DNA of 64,000 nucleotides from positions 1-64,000 of the forward strand of contig PLWV01000006.1 in assembly GCA_003153155.1 (NCBI GenBank). Reading direction: 5' to 3'. The stretch comes from Gallionella sp. (GTDB lineage: Bacteria; Pseudomonadota; Gammaproteobacteria; Burkholderiales; Gallionellaceae). This document shows positions 41,547 through 53,151 of this stretch, piece by piece (the stretch's first letter is position 1; the number at the start of each line of letters is the position of its first letter). Both the position numbers and the translations under genes were made by a program. The notes below the pieces were generated by a model. The model saw only the letters and a list, made by a program, of their open reading frames with translations. It had not been told where the DNA came from and made no database searches.

Positions 41547-42419
41547 CTACTGGGTGCGTGTCAGATAATCCAGCACAATGCCCACAAACACCGCCGCGCC
41601 CAGCCAGTTGTTGTGCAGGAATGCTGCAAAGCATGCCTCGCGCTGGCGGTGTTTGATCAAGCTGTAGTGGTATAGCGCAATGCCCGCAGCCAGCATCAGC
41701 CCGGCGTAATAAAACCATCCTGAGACTATCATTTGCCCAACCGTTGCAAGCAAGACTAGCGTAATGGCGTAGCAGCTCATCACCGCAGCCACATCGTATT
41801 TGCCGAACAGCAATGCCGAAGAATGGAGGCCGAGATGTATGTCGTCGTCTCTGTCCACCATCGCGTATTCAGTGTCATAGGCTATCGCCCAGAACACATT
41901 GGCGATGAGCAACAGCCACGCCACCAGCGGCACGCTACCTTGCTGTGCGGCGAATGCCATCGGGATGCCGAATCCGAACGCGATGCCGAGATAGGCTTGC
42001 GGAATTGCGAAGTAGCGTTTGCTGAACGGGTAGCTGGCGGCGAGAAATACGGCGGGAACGGAGAGCAGCAGCGTCAATGTGTTGAGCGGAAGTATCAGTA
42101 GCAAAGCGATGAGTGCGAGGATTGCCGCCAGCCACAGCGCTTCGCGCGGGGCGATGCGTCCGCTGGTGACGGGACGATCCCGGGTGCGTTTGACGTGGCG
42201 ATCAAAGTCGCGGTCGGCGTAGTCGTTGATGGCGCATCCGGCGGAGCGCATCAGCACCGTGCCCAGCACGAAGATGAGCACGATGTGCCATGACGGATGC
42301 CCCGCGCCGGCGATCCATACGGCCCACAACGTCGGCCACAGCAGCAGCAGGATGCCGATGGGACGGTTCAATCGGGTGAGTTGCAGGTATAGCGATAGAC
42401 GTTCTGCGAGAGTCATCAC
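41547..42419 (-). CDS. ubiA: 4-hydroxybenzoate octaprenyltransferase
   Basis: [46 protein letters not shown]. Confidence 0.96.
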   Translation of the reverse strand: MMTLAERLSLYLQLTRLNRPIGILLLLWPTLWAVWIAGAGHPSWHIVLIFVLGTVLMRSAGCAINDYADRDFDRHVKRTRDRPVTSGRIAPREALWLAAILALIALLLILPLNTLTLLLSVPAVFLAASYPFSKRYFAIPQAYLGIAFGFGIPMAFAAQQGSVPLVAWLLLIANVFWAIAYDTEYAMVDRDDDIHLGLHSSALLFGKYDVAAVMSCYAITLVLLATVGQMIVSGWFYYAGLMLAAGIALYHYSLIKHRQREACFAAFLHNNWLGAAVFVGIVLDYLTRTQ

Positions 42420-42439
42420 TCAATGAAAATTAAAATCGT

Positions 42440-43756
42440 TTAACCGTGCATCAGGTTGAGCTGTTTGGCGATGATGTCGTGATTCAGCCAAAGTACCGGC
42501 GCAGCAGGATTGGATGTCTCATGGAACATCAGTGGCCCGGTTCCTTCCAGCACCAGAGAACTCAACAGGCCGGTAACCAATTCTTTACGGTCCCTATGCA
42601 TCTGGGTGATTTCTTCCGATGTGCCTATCATTATTTCCGCCAGCGCCGCCGAGTTGTCCATCGGCCAGGCTGCGAAATTGCGGAACCCTTTCATCACGCT
42701 GCTTGCGTTGTAGCCATCAATTTTTTGCAATAGGTTTTCGAGCGAGGTGCCTTCCTGCAATAACACGCGACAGGCTTGCCACTGTGCTTCTGCCCAGGCG
42801 CCTCCATTTTCCTTCTTCAATGCCTTGAGCAGCGCGAACAGGGAGAGTTCAACGCCGACGAAGATGTCGGAAGAGTTGGTGCGGATCTCCGGACAGTTGT
42901 AAACCGTGGCCTTGATGCCCCGAGCCCAGGCTGCCTCGGCAACACGTTCAAGGCGCATCTTGGCCGGGCCTTGCGAGTAGTTGGTGTAGGTTTGCCATTG
43001 GTATTGGCCATCGATCAGAATCTCGGTGCCGTGGTAGCCGTAGGCCGTATAGCGCACCTGACCACCGGTCTTTTCCATCCGCGCGCGGATCGCCGCGCTG
43101 CCGTCGATGAGATACTGAAACGTATTCGCGGTGACCTCGTCGAAATTCATCAGGATCAGTTTGCCGAGGTCGCTGTCGAGCAGCGCGCGCGAGGACATGA
43201 AGCGGTCACCCCGACCCTTGTAGATGCGGTTCGCGATGGCAAGAAACACCTTCACCTTGGGAATGCCACCCGCCATGGTATGGGCAAAAAAGACGTTGCT
43301 ACCGTCTGCGATCATGCCATCAAGCTCGGCCATCACCTTGGTCACGGAATCCTTGAAACGTTTTACGCCCGCCTCGCGGCATTTTTCGATGTGTTTCCAA
43401 TCGAGCTTGTCGTCCTGCCAGCTCTTGAGCGTCATGTCGGCAAGCAGATCGGTTGGGGTGGGCCCGCCTGCAGGAGCATCCAGATCGAATCCGGCCATCA
43501 GGGGCACGTTGATAATGCGTCCGCCCAGATTGGACTCGGCCACGGCCAGTTCCTCATCGGTCAGCGGGCGCAAGGCGCTGTTTTCGTCGCGGCGGCCAAC
43601 GGTAATGCCGACAATAGTCATTCCTGCCTTGCGAGCCTCGTTAATCAAGCCGTTGGCGTAACCGCGGCCAAACAGCTCACCGAAGAGCACAAAGACATCG
43701 CCTTTGCGAAAAATATTGGTCTGTGGAATATCACGTAATGAAATGGGTGCGATCAT
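42440..43756 (-). CDS. Conserved ~438-aa protein, possible enoyl-ACP reductase-like (function uncertain)
   Basis: Long clean ORF; N-terminal GDVFVLFGELFGRGYANGLINEARKAGMTIVGITVGRR suggests a nucleotide-binding fold. Confidence 0.6.
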   Translation of the reverse strand: MIAPISLRDIPQTNIFRKGDVFVLFGELFGRGYANGLINEARKAGMTIVGITVGRRDENSALRPLTDEELAVAESNLGGRIINVPLMAGFDLDAPAGGPTPTDLLADMTLKSWQDDKLDWKHIEKCREAGVKRFKDSVTKVMAELDGMIADGSNVFFAHTMAGGIPKVKVFLAIANRIYKGRGDRFMSSRALLDSDLGKLILMNFDEVTANTFQYLIDGSAAIRARMEKTGGQVRYTAYGYHGTEILIDGQYQWQTYTNYSQGPAKMRLERVAEAAWARGIKATVYNCPEIRTNSSDIFVGVELSLFALLKALKKENGGAWAEAQWQACRVLLQEGTSLENLLQKIDGYNASSVMKGFRNFAAWPMDNSAALAEIMIGTSEEITQMHRDRKELVTGLLSSLVLEGTGPLMFHETSNPAAPVLWLNHDIIAKQLNLMHG

Positions 43757-43976
43757 GAAAATTGACTCCAGTCTGGCGAATTCCGCGAATTGTAATTTGA
43801 ATTGCTAGCCGCATCCTAAAAAACTTGGAAACAGGAAAGCGATGCATAAAATTGCAGTATTGAAACGCAACCGGCACACGTAATATTTTGGAGCAGAAAA
43901 ACAATTCGAACCCGACCCCTTTAATTTCACGCTACAGCCCATAAACCCTCCACACTGGATTCCATGCGCCCTTCAA

Positions 43977-44534
43977 TTAGTGACCCAACTTGTTCCATAC
44001 AGGGTCTGTCAGCAGCAAAATCCCCGGCAAGAATACTTCTGTGACCAGTAGCGGTGCGTCGTGCAAATAGAACAGCGAACGGCGTGCCCATAGACTGTGC
44101 GGCGGGTCACTTAACACTGCAACAGCACGTTGATACAGCGGGTGTGTGTTGCGCAGTGCTTTGTAATGCAGCGGCTTGCGTTCCACCAGCGGATGCGCGA
44201 ACAGCAATGCGCCGAGCGGTTTATTGCCCAGCGTGCGCACGGCCGACCATGCGCTGCGCAGATGTTCGCGGGCGAGCGCGCTGTGCGCGAATACCACCGG
44301 CTGATCGTCGGCATACAAGAACACTTCGCGCGAGTAGGCGTGTTGCTGCGGCACGATACCCAACAGCGCAGATTCGTCCAGCGCGATGCGCGCCAAGCCG
44401 CTGTGCACGCCGCGTACCGCAAAATGCGTGCAACGTTGCTGAATGCGTTGCGTCAAGGAACCGCGATCTCGCAGCCAAGGTGCGAGATCGGCTCCGCAAC
44501 CCAGTGCTGCACCGTGCCAGAATTCGTCAGACAT
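43977..44534 (-). CDS. ubiC: Chorismate--pyruvate lyase
   Basis: DRGSLTQRIQQRC..., LLTEVFLPGI..PVW pattern; 3' end of recG and start of ubiC overlap. Confidence 0.82.
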   Translation of the reverse strand: MSDEFWHGAALGCGADLAPWLRDRGSLTQRIQQRCTHFAVRGVHSGLARIALDESALLGIVPQQHAYSREVFLYADDQPVVFAHSALAREHLRSAWSAVRTLGNKPLGALLFAHPLVERKPLHYKALRNTHPLYQRAVAVLSDPPHSLWARRSLFYLHDAPLLVTEVFLPGILLLTDPVWNKLGH

Positions 44535-46593
44535 GCAAGTAATCATGTTTGTTTGCCATCCAGCGTTGCAAATGCCCCCGCGCCGCTTCGGGAAAATCGC
44601 GTAGCAATTCGTCGGCGACTTGCCGTGCGTAATTCAAAAGATCTTCATCCGCGCTGATGTCGGCAAAGCGCAGCATCGCCACACCGCTTTGCCGCGCGCC
44701 GAGCAATTCGCCCGGACCGCGCAATTGTAAATCCTGCTGCGCGATGGCGAAGCCGTCGTTGCTCTCGAAAATAATTTTCAGGCGCGCCCGCGCCAGTTCG
44801 GAGAGCGGTTGCTGATACAGCAGGATGCACAGGCTTTGTGCCGTTCCGCGCCCTACCCTGCCGCGCAATTGGTGCAGCTGCGCCAGCCCCATGCGCTCGG
44901 CGTGGTCGATCACCATCAGGCTGGCGTTCGGCACATCCACGCCGACTTCGATGACCGTGGTGGCGACCAGCAGTTGCAACTCGCCCGCCTTGAACGCCGC
45001 CATCACGCGCGCTTTTTCGATATTATCGAGCTTGCCATGCACCAGACCCACGCGCAGCTCCGGGAAGGTTTGCGTGAGCAGCTGAAAAGTCTCCAGCGCG
45101 GTTTGCAATTGCAGTGTTTCTGATTCATCGATCAACGGGCACACCCAATAGGCTTGCTGTCCTGCCACGCAAGCGGCGCGCACTCTGGCTATCACCTCGT
45201 CGCGGCGTTCATCGCTGACCAGCTTGGTGATCACCGGCGTGCGCCCGGGCGGCAATTCGTCGATCACCGACACATCCAGATCGGCGTAATAGCTCATCGC
45301 CAATGTTCTAGGTATGGGAGTTGCGCTCATCATTAGTTGATGAGGTTCATTCGAATTTAATTTCATCGATGAACTGGAGTTCGCATCCGTGCCTTTGTTG
45401 CGCAACGCAAGACGTTGCTGCACGCCGAACTTGTGCTGCTCGTCGACGATCGCCAGACCGAGTTTGTGAAAGCTGATCTGTTCCTGGAACAACGCGTGCG
45501 TGCCGATGGCGAGCAGCGTTTCGCCGGAAGCGATGCGTCCGGCGGCGAGTTGCTTGTCCTTTTTTTTCAGGCTGCCGGACAGCCACACCGGCGTGATGGC
45601 TAGCGGCTCCAGCCAGTCGCGCAGTTTGAGGTAATGTTGCTCGGCTAGGATTTCGGTGGGCGCCATCAGCGCGACTTGATAGCCGTTTTCGATCGCCTGC
45701 AACGCGGCCAGTGCCGCGACGATGGTCTTGCCGCTGCCGACATCGCCGAGCAGCAAGCGCTGCATCGGATGCGGCTGCGCGAGGTCACGGCTGATTTCGG
45801 CAAAGGTGCGCTGTTGCGCTTTGGTCAACGCGAACGGCAAGTCTTTTATCAGGCGGGCGGTAAATTGCCGGTGTGGCGCAAGAGTCGGTGCGATGCGTTT
45901 GCTGCGTTCGCGGTGATGCACGCGCATCGACAGCTGTTGCGCCAGCAGCTCGTCGAACTTGATGCGCCGCCAGGCGGCGTGACTGCGCTCTTCCAGCGTA
46001 CTGGCGGCAATATCCGGGGTGGGGTTATGCAGCAGCCGGATGCTTTCTGCGAAGCTCGCCAGATGCAGCCTTTGCAATAGCGCTTCCGGCAGCGTATCGC
46101 TCAATGGCAAAGTTTCCAGCGCGTTGCCGATCAGCTTGCGCAGGATGGGTTGCGACAGCCCCGCCGTGGTCGGGTAAACCGGGGTGAGGCTTTGTTGCAG
46201 CGGCGTGTCGTCATCCACTGCGCGGCATTTCGGGTGCACCATCTCCAGCCCGTAATAGCCCATGCGCACCTCGCCAATGGCGCGTATCTGCTTGCCGACG
46301 GCGAGTTGTTTCTGCTGGCTGGGATAGAAATTCAGGAAGCGCAGATACAACTCGCCACCATTGTCCTCCAGGCGGCAAACCAACGTGCGACGCGGACGAA
46401 AGGCGATTCCGCTGTGGGTGATCGCTCCCTGCACTTGCGCATTCGATCCCGGTTGCACGGTAGCAATCGGCGCGAGATGGGTTTCATCCTCATAGCGCAA
46501 CGGCAGATGCAACAGCAGATCGGCGCGATGATGGATGCCGAGCTTGGCGAGTTTGCTTAGTGTGGCAGGTGAGATTTTTGCAGGAGCGTTCAA
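44527..46593 (-). CDS. recG: ATP-dependent DNA helicase RecG
   Basis: LLLGDVGSGKTIVAALAAL, LAIVDEQHKFGVQQR, HQLRGRVGRG motifs. Confidence 0.97.
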   Translation of the reverse strand: MNAPAKISPATLSKLAKLGIHHRADLLLHLPLRYEDETHLAPIATVQPGSNAQVQGAITHSGIAFRPRRTLVCRLEDNGGELYLRFLNFYPSQQKQLAVGKQIRAIGEVRMGYYGLEMVHPKCRAVDDDTPLQQSLTPVYPTTAGLSQPILRKLIGNALETLPLSDTLPEALLQRLHLASFAESIRLLHNPTPDIAASTLEERSHAAWRRIKFDELLAQQLSMRVHHRERSKRIAPTLAPHRQFTARLIKDLPFALTKAQQRTFAEISRDLAQPHPMQRLLLGDVGSGKTIVAALAALQAIENGYQVALMAPTEILAEQHYLKLRDWLEPLAITPVWLSGSLKKKDKQLAAGRIASGETLLAIGTHALFQEQISFHKLGLAIVDEQHKFGVQQRLALRNKGTDANSSSSMKLNSNEPHQLMMSATPIPRTLAMSYYADLDVSVIDELPPGRTPVITKLVSDERRDEVIARVRAACVAGQQAYWVCPLIDESETLQLQTALETFQLLTQTFPELRVGLVHGKLDNIEKARVMAAFKAGELQLLVATTVIEVGVDVPNASLMVIDHAERMGLAQLHQLRGRVGRGTAQSLCILLYQQPLSELARARLKIIFESNDGFAIAQQDLQLRGPGELLGARQSGVAMLRFADISADEDLLNYARQVADELLRDFPEAARGHLQRWMANKHDYLHV

Positions 46594-46642
46594 TGGGTGT
46601 TTATTACGATGCGTTTTGACTATCCTTTGAGTCTCACTAATT

Positions 46643-46730
46643 CGTCATTCCGGCGGATAACCAGCGACTTGGTTGGCGTCTTTTGACAATCTTGTCGAAT
46701 GGCTAGTAGTTTCATCAGGCCGGAATGACG
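46643..46730. repeat. Palindrome CGTCATTCCGGC/GCCGGAATGACG enclosing a dispersed hairpin repeat
   Basis: Perfect 12-bp inverted arms 46643-46654 and 46719-46730 directly abut the 64-bp repeat. Confidence 0.85.
46655..46718 (+). repeat. Dispersed hairpin repeat, copy B (subtype I)
   Basis: ggataaccagcgacttggttggcgtcttttgacaatcttgtcgaatggctagtagtttcatcag. Confidence 0.9.
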
Positions 46731-46738
46731 AAGCTCCC

Positions 46739-47125
46739 TTAATCCTGGACGACCAGCACGCCATCCATCTCCACCAGCGCACCGCGCGGCAGTGCGGCCA
46801 CACCCACTGCGGCGCGTGCCGGATAGGGCTGGCGGAAATAGCTGGCCATGATTTCGTTCACTTTGGCGAAATGGCCGAGGTCGGTGAGATATACATTCAA
46901 TTTTACCAGATCGTTGAAGCTGCTGTCGGCAGCACTCGACACCGCGCGTAAATTCTGGAACACGCGATGGATCTGCGCTTCGACACCCTCCACCATCTGC
47001 ATCGTGCTCGGGTCGAGTCCGATCTGGCCGGACAGATAGACCGTGTCGCCGACGCGTACCGCTTGCGAATAGGTGCCGATTGCGGCGGGCGCGTCGGGGG
47101 TTTGGATGATTTTTTTGTGCGCCAT
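46739..47125 (-). CDS. ridA: RidA family enamine/imine deaminase
   Basis: [24 protein letters not shown]..., [20 protein letters not shown]. Confidence 0.94.
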   Translation of the reverse strand: MAHKKIIQTPDAPAAIGTYSQAVRVGDTVYLSGQIGLDPSTMQMVEGVEAQIHRVFQNLRAVSSAADSSFNDLVKLNVYLTDLGHFAKVNEIMASYFRQPYPARAAVGVAALPRGALVEMDGVLVVQD

Positions 47126-47197
47126 GTTGTCCTCTGCATCAAGATAGGCCGCGCTGCATGCAGCGCGGCCAGTTAGCCGAATCGCAATTATAGCCGC

Positions 47198-48844
<1,647 letters not shown>

Positions 48845-48981
48845 TTATTGTGATTTTCTCATTTCATTTTACCACCTGCCCGGCAGATATAAGGCAAATG
48901 CAAAGTTGGCATTCCCCAAAGCGCCCAATTCCTGCAATAATCACGAACGCAAATGAATAATATTGAAAGAGAGCAAGTAAA

Positions 48982-49644
48982 ATGACGAATCAGGATGATT
49001 TGAAGCGCGCAGTCGCCAGGGCTGCGATTGAGTATGTGCCGTTCGATTGTATCGTCGGCGTGGGCACCGGTTCCACCGCCAACTTTTTCATTGATGAACT
49101 AGCCAAGATCAAGCACAAGATACGCGCCGCGGTCGCCAGTTCGGAGGCTTCGGCGAAGCGTTTGGCGGGACATGGCATCGAGGTGTTGTCGCTCAACGAT
49201 GCGGGCAGCCTGCAGGTGTATGTGGACGGAGCGGACGAGATCACGCGCCATCTGCACATGATCAAGGGCGGGGGGGGCGCGCTGACCCGTGAAAAAATCG
49301 TGGCGGCTGCCAGCAAAAAATTCATCTGCGTGTGCGATGCCAGCAAACTGGTGGATATACTGGGCAATTTTCCGTTGCCCATTGAAGTGATTCCGATGGC
49401 GCGCAGTTCGGTGGCGCGCCAACTGGTCGCGTTGGGCGGACAGCCCAAGTTGCGCGAAGGTTTTACCACCGATAATGGCAACATCATTCTCGATGTGCAT
49501 GGACTGACCATCATGAATCCGGTGGAGCTGGAATCCACGCTGGATCACATCGCAGGTGTAGTTACCAACGGCTTGTTCGCGCGCCGTGCCGCCGATGTGC
49601 TGCTGCTCGGCACAGCGGAAGGCGTGAAGACGATGACAGCGTAA
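48982..49644 (+). CDS. rpiA: Ribose-5-phosphate isomerase A
   Basis: [37 protein letters not shown]. Confidence 0.97.
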   Translation: MTNQDDLKRAVARAAIEYVPFDCIVGVGTGSTANFFIDELAKIKHKIRAAVASSEASAKRLAGHGIEVLSLNDAGSLQVYVDGADEITRHLHMIKGGGGALTREKIVAAASKKFICVCDASKLVDILGNFPLPIEVIPMARSSVARQLVALGGQPKLREGFTTDNGNIILDVHGLTIMNPVELESTLDHIAGVVTNGLFARRAADVLLLGTAEGVKTMTA

Positions 49645-49702
49645 AAGTTCTTAATCCCCTTCCCAAACGGGGAAGGGACGATTGCCTCCTCTACCGCTTG
49701 CG

Positions 49703-49766
49703 GGATAACCAGCGACTTGGTTATCGTTTTTTGATAGCCTAGTCGAATGGCTAGTGGTTTCATCAG
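49703..49766 (+). repeat. Dispersed hairpin repeat, copy C (subtype I)
   Basis: ggataaccagCGACTtGGTTATCgttttttGATAGCCtAGTCGaatggctagtggtttcatcag. Confidence 0.9.
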
Positions 49767-49854
49767 AGGATTGAGGTGAGGGGTGGTGTGGCTGTCATTT
49801 TCCCTTCACATTTGTCGCCTATGCTACGCAGTTGCTTAACACAAGGAATACATC

Positions 49855-50562
49855 ATGGCCAATAGTGAACATATCTCCCGGCAGTTCGATGCCGATCTCG
49901 AAGCCATCCGCGCTTACGTATTGCAGATGGGGGGATTGGTTGAAAGCCAGATCAAGAGTGCCGTCGAGTCGCTCGTCAGCGGCGATGTGGCTCTGATGAC
50001 CCGTGTGATCAATGACGACCATCGCGTCAACGCCATGGAGGTGAAGATAGACGAAGCGTGCAGCCAGGTGATTGCGCGTCGCCAGCCGGCGGCGGGTGAT
50101 TTACGTTTGGTAATGGCGGTAATCAAGACCATTACCGATCTGGAGCGCATTGGCGATGAGGCCGAGAAGATCGCCCGTATGGCCAAGCTGCTGTCGCAAA
50201 AGCAGGGGCTTGCCATCCCGCGTTATCATGAAATAAAACATGCTTCGGATATCGCCCTGGACATGCTGCGTAAATCGCTGGATGCTTTTGCACGCCTTGA
50301 TGTGGTGATGGCCGCGCAAGTGGTGCGGCAGGACGACCAGGTGGATGAAGAATTCCGCGCCATCATGCGTTATCTCATCACCTTCATGATGGAAGACCCG
50401 CGCACCATTTCCACTTCGCTGGAAATCCTGTTCGTGGCGAAGGCGATCGAGCGCATCGGCGACCATGCCAAGAACATGTCCGAGTATGTCATCTACATGG
50501 TCAAGGGGCGCGACGTGCGCCACATCACCGTGGACGAAGTCGAGCGCGAAGTTCAGCTGTAG
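49855..50562 (+). CDS. phoU: Phosphate transport system accessory protein PhoU
   Basis: ISRQFDADLEAIRAYVLQMGG, KTITDLERIGDEAEKIA. Confidence 0.96.
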   Translation: MANSEHISRQFDADLEAIRAYVLQMGGLVESQIKSAVESLVSGDVALMTRVINDDHRVNAMEVKIDEACSQVIARRQPAAGDLRLVMAVIKTITDLERIGDEAEKIARMAKLLSQKQGLAIPRYHEIKHASDIALDMLRKSLDAFARLDVVMAAQVVRQDDQVDEEFRAIMRYLITFMMEDPRTISTSLEILFVAKAIERIGDHAKNMSEYVIYMVKGRDVRHITVDEVEREVQL

Positions 50563-52037
50563 TGCGGCAACAGCCCATCCTCGCCGCAGTTGATCTGGGG
50601 TCGAACAGTTTTCGGCTGCAGGTTGCCCGGGTCGAGGGAGATCAGCTGTACATGCTGGACGGGTTGCGCGAACCGGTGCGGCTTGCCGCCGGACTCACTG
50701 CCGACAAGTACCTTGATGCCGAAGCACAGCAACGCGCGCTGGCCGCATTGGGACGATTTGCCGAACGCTTGCGCGACTTGCCGCGCGAAGCCGTGCGCGT
50801 GGTAGGCACCAACTCACTGCGCGTGGCCAAGAATGCCGCCGACTTCATTCCTCAGGCCGAGCACACTCTGGGGTTCCCAATCGAAGTCATCGCCGGACGC
50901 GAAGAAGCGCGCCTGATCTACCTCGGCGTGGCGCATGGTTTGCCGCAATCGAAACACAACCGTCTGGTGATAGACATCGGCGGCGGCTCCACCGAATTCA
51001 TCATCGGCAACGGACTCACCCCACTTAAACTGGAAAGCCTGTACATGGGCTGCGTCAGCTTCAGCAGCCGTTTTTTTCCGGACGGAAAAATCACCAAACA
51101 AAATCTCAAGCAGGCCGAACTCGCCGCGCGCAATGAATTACAAACCATCGTCGCCGACTACAAGGGGCAGTGGCAGCAGGCTCTCGGCTCGTCTGGGACG
51201 GCAAGGGCCATTGCCGAAATATTGGAGCTGAACCGCTACAGCAAGGGCGGTATCACGCGCGAAGGACTCGACAAGCTGCGCGCCCATTTGCTCAATGCGG
51301 GCGACGTGCATAAACTCAATCTGCAGGGCTTGCGGCCGGATCGCATACCCACGCTGGCGGGCGGCTTTGCCATCATGTACGCGGCCTTTTGTGAATTGGA
51401 CATTACTCACATGGACACCGCCTTGGGCGCGTTGCGTGAAGGCGTGTTGTACGACTTGTTGGGACGCTTTCATAACAACGACATGCGCAACGTGACAGTG
51501 CAGCAATTCATGCAGCGTTATCGCGTTGATGCCAAACAAGCCGGGCGCGTAGCAAAACTGGCGCAGATATTTGCGCAGCAATTTTTCGACAGTGAAATCG
51601 ACGAAGCCGCGCAGCATATACTCAACTGGGCAGCCAGTCTGCACGAGATCGGCATCAGCGTCGCACACAGCGGCTATCACAAACATACCGCCTACATCAC
51701 AGCCAACGCCGACATGCCGGGCTTCTCAAAAAAGGAACAGGCGCGCCTGAGCCTGCTTACGTTGGCACAGCGCGGCAGCCTGAACAAGCTGCAGGGACAA
51801 CTGAAAAATGCCGCAGATTACGTGTTGGCAATGAGCCTGCGCTTGGCTGTGCTGTTCTATCGCAACCGCAGCGACAGCGGTTTACCCGCTTTGCACGGGC
51901 GTTTCAGCGGCACAAAATTTCACCTCTCGATAGACCCGGACTGGCTAGCACAAAATCCCTTGACCGAAACCGCGTTGCAGGATGAAGTAAAACAGTGGAA
52001 GGCGTTAGGAGTCAGTTTGCAGGTTGTGGAGGGGTGA
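50562..52037 (+). CDS. ppx: Exopolyphosphatase (Ppx/GppA)
   Basis: GTG start overlapping phoU stop; AAVDLGSNSFRLQVARV, VIDIGGGSTEFIIG. Confidence 0.95.
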   Translation: MRQQPILAAVDLGSNSFRLQVARVEGDQLYMLDGLREPVRLAAGLTADKYLDAEAQQRALAALGRFAERLRDLPREAVRVVGTNSLRVAKNAADFIPQAEHTLGFPIEVIAGREEARLIYLGVAHGLPQSKHNRLVIDIGGGSTEFIIGNGLTPLKLESLYMGCVSFSSRFFPDGKITKQNLKQAELAARNELQTIVADYKGQWQQALGSSGTARAIAEILELNRYSKGGITREGLDKLRAHLLNAGDVHKLNLQGLRPDRIPTLAGGFAIMYAAFCELDITHMDTALGALREGVLYDLLGRFHNNDMRNVTVQQFMQRYRVDAKQAGRVAKLAQIFAQQFFDSEIDEAAQHILNWAASLHEIGISVAHSGYHKHTAYITANADMPGFSKKEQARLSLLTLAQRGSLNKLQGQLKNAADYVLAMSLRLAVLFYRNRSDSGLPALHGRFSGTKFHLSIDPDWLAQNPLTETALQDEVKQWKALGVSLQVVEG

Positions 52038-52091
52038 TTCCATTTCAAAGGTAAAACAATCCGTAGGTCGGGGTTCGTGCCTTGCCCAAGG

Positions 52092-52991
52092 CTACGATTT
52101 CTCCAGCACTTCGCTCAACATGCGCGCCACACCGGTTTGCCACGATGGAAGGTTCAAATCGAAAGTGTGTTGCAGCTTCGTCGTATCCATCCGCGAATTG
52201 TGAGGGCGTCTGGCGGGCGTGGGAAAAGCGCTGGTGGGCACGGGCCGGATGGCATCAGGCGCAACTTTGAGCGTGATGCCTGCGCTTCGGGCAAAATCGA
52301 GTACGAAGCTGGCGTAGCCGTGCCACGAAGTTTCACCTCCGGCAACCAGATGATACAGGCCGGACAGCTCCGGTCGCTGCCGGGCAGTGCGGATCGCGTG
52401 GGCGGTGATGTCGGCCAGCAAATCCGCCCCGGTGGGTGCGCCGATCTGATCGTCGATGACGGTAAGACTCTCGCGCACTTGGGCCAGTCGCAGCATGGTT
52501 TTGGCAAAATTGCCGCCGCGCGCGCCATACACCCAACTGGTGCGGAAAATGAGGTGCCGGCAACCCGCTTGCCGGATGAACTGCTCGCCTTCCAGCTTGG
52601 TTGCGCCATACACGCTCAGCGGAGCGACAGGGTCGGTTTCTAACCAGGGTTTGTCACCACTTCCGTCAAACACATAGTCGGTGGAATAATGGATCAGCCA
52701 TGCATTGGCACGCTTGGCTTCCTGTGCCAGCACACCGGGTGCAAGTGCGTTGATAGTGCGGACCAGCTCCGGTTCGCTCTCTGCCTTGTCCACCGCCGTG
52801 TGCGCGGCTGCATTTACGATCACATCCGGTGCGATGGAACGAACCGTTCGGGCGAGACCTTCCAGATCGGTGAAATCGCCACACAGCTCCTGGCTATCGG
52901 CATCCACCGCGATCAACTCTCCCAATGGCGCAAGACTGCGCTGCAGTTCCCAGCCGACCTGGCCGTTTTTGCCGAGGAGAAGGATCTTCAT
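52092..52991 (-). CDS. rfbD: dTDP-4-dehydrorhamnose reductase
   Basis: MKILLLGKNGQVGWELQRSL, STDYVFDG, TSWVYGARGGNFAKTMLRLA. Confidence 0.96.
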   Translation of the reverse strand: MKILLLGKNGQVGWELQRSLAPLGELIAVDADSQELCGDFTDLEGLARTVRSIAPDVIVNAAAHTAVDKAESEPELVRTINALAPGVLAQEAKRANAWLIHYSTDYVFDGSGDKPWLETDPVAPLSVYGATKLEGEQFIRQAGCRHLIFRTSWVYGARGGNFAKTMLRLAQVRESLTVIDDQIGAPTGADLLADITAHAIRTARQRPELSGLYHLVAGGETSWHGYASFVLDFARSAGITLKVAPDAIRPVPTSAFPTPARRPHNSRMDTTKLQHTFDLNLPSWQTGVARMLSEVLEKS

Positions 52992-53011
52992 CAGAATGCA
53001 ACCTCACAATT

Positions 53012-53126
53012 CGTCATTCCCGCGCAGGCGGGAATCCAGTCAACAACAAAAGCCCCGCAACGCGGGGACAAAACCTCAAGGCATATTGGATAAAACCGCT
53101 GGATTCCCGCCTGCGCGGGAATGACG
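53012..53126. repeat. Inverted 28-bp repeat pair between rfbD and rfbB
   Basis: CGTCATTCCCGCGCAGGCGGGAATCCAG (53012-53039) and exact reverse complement at 53099-53126; internal agccccgcaacgcggggac hairpin. Confidence 0.9.
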
Positions 53127-53151
53127 GTATTAGAATGTTTTAAGGTTTTCA

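Noticed and set aside
42776-43738. 320-aa plus-strand ORF opposite the 438-aa conserved protein
   Set aside because: Antisense frame with no domain-like pattern; the opposite strand is the better supported gene.
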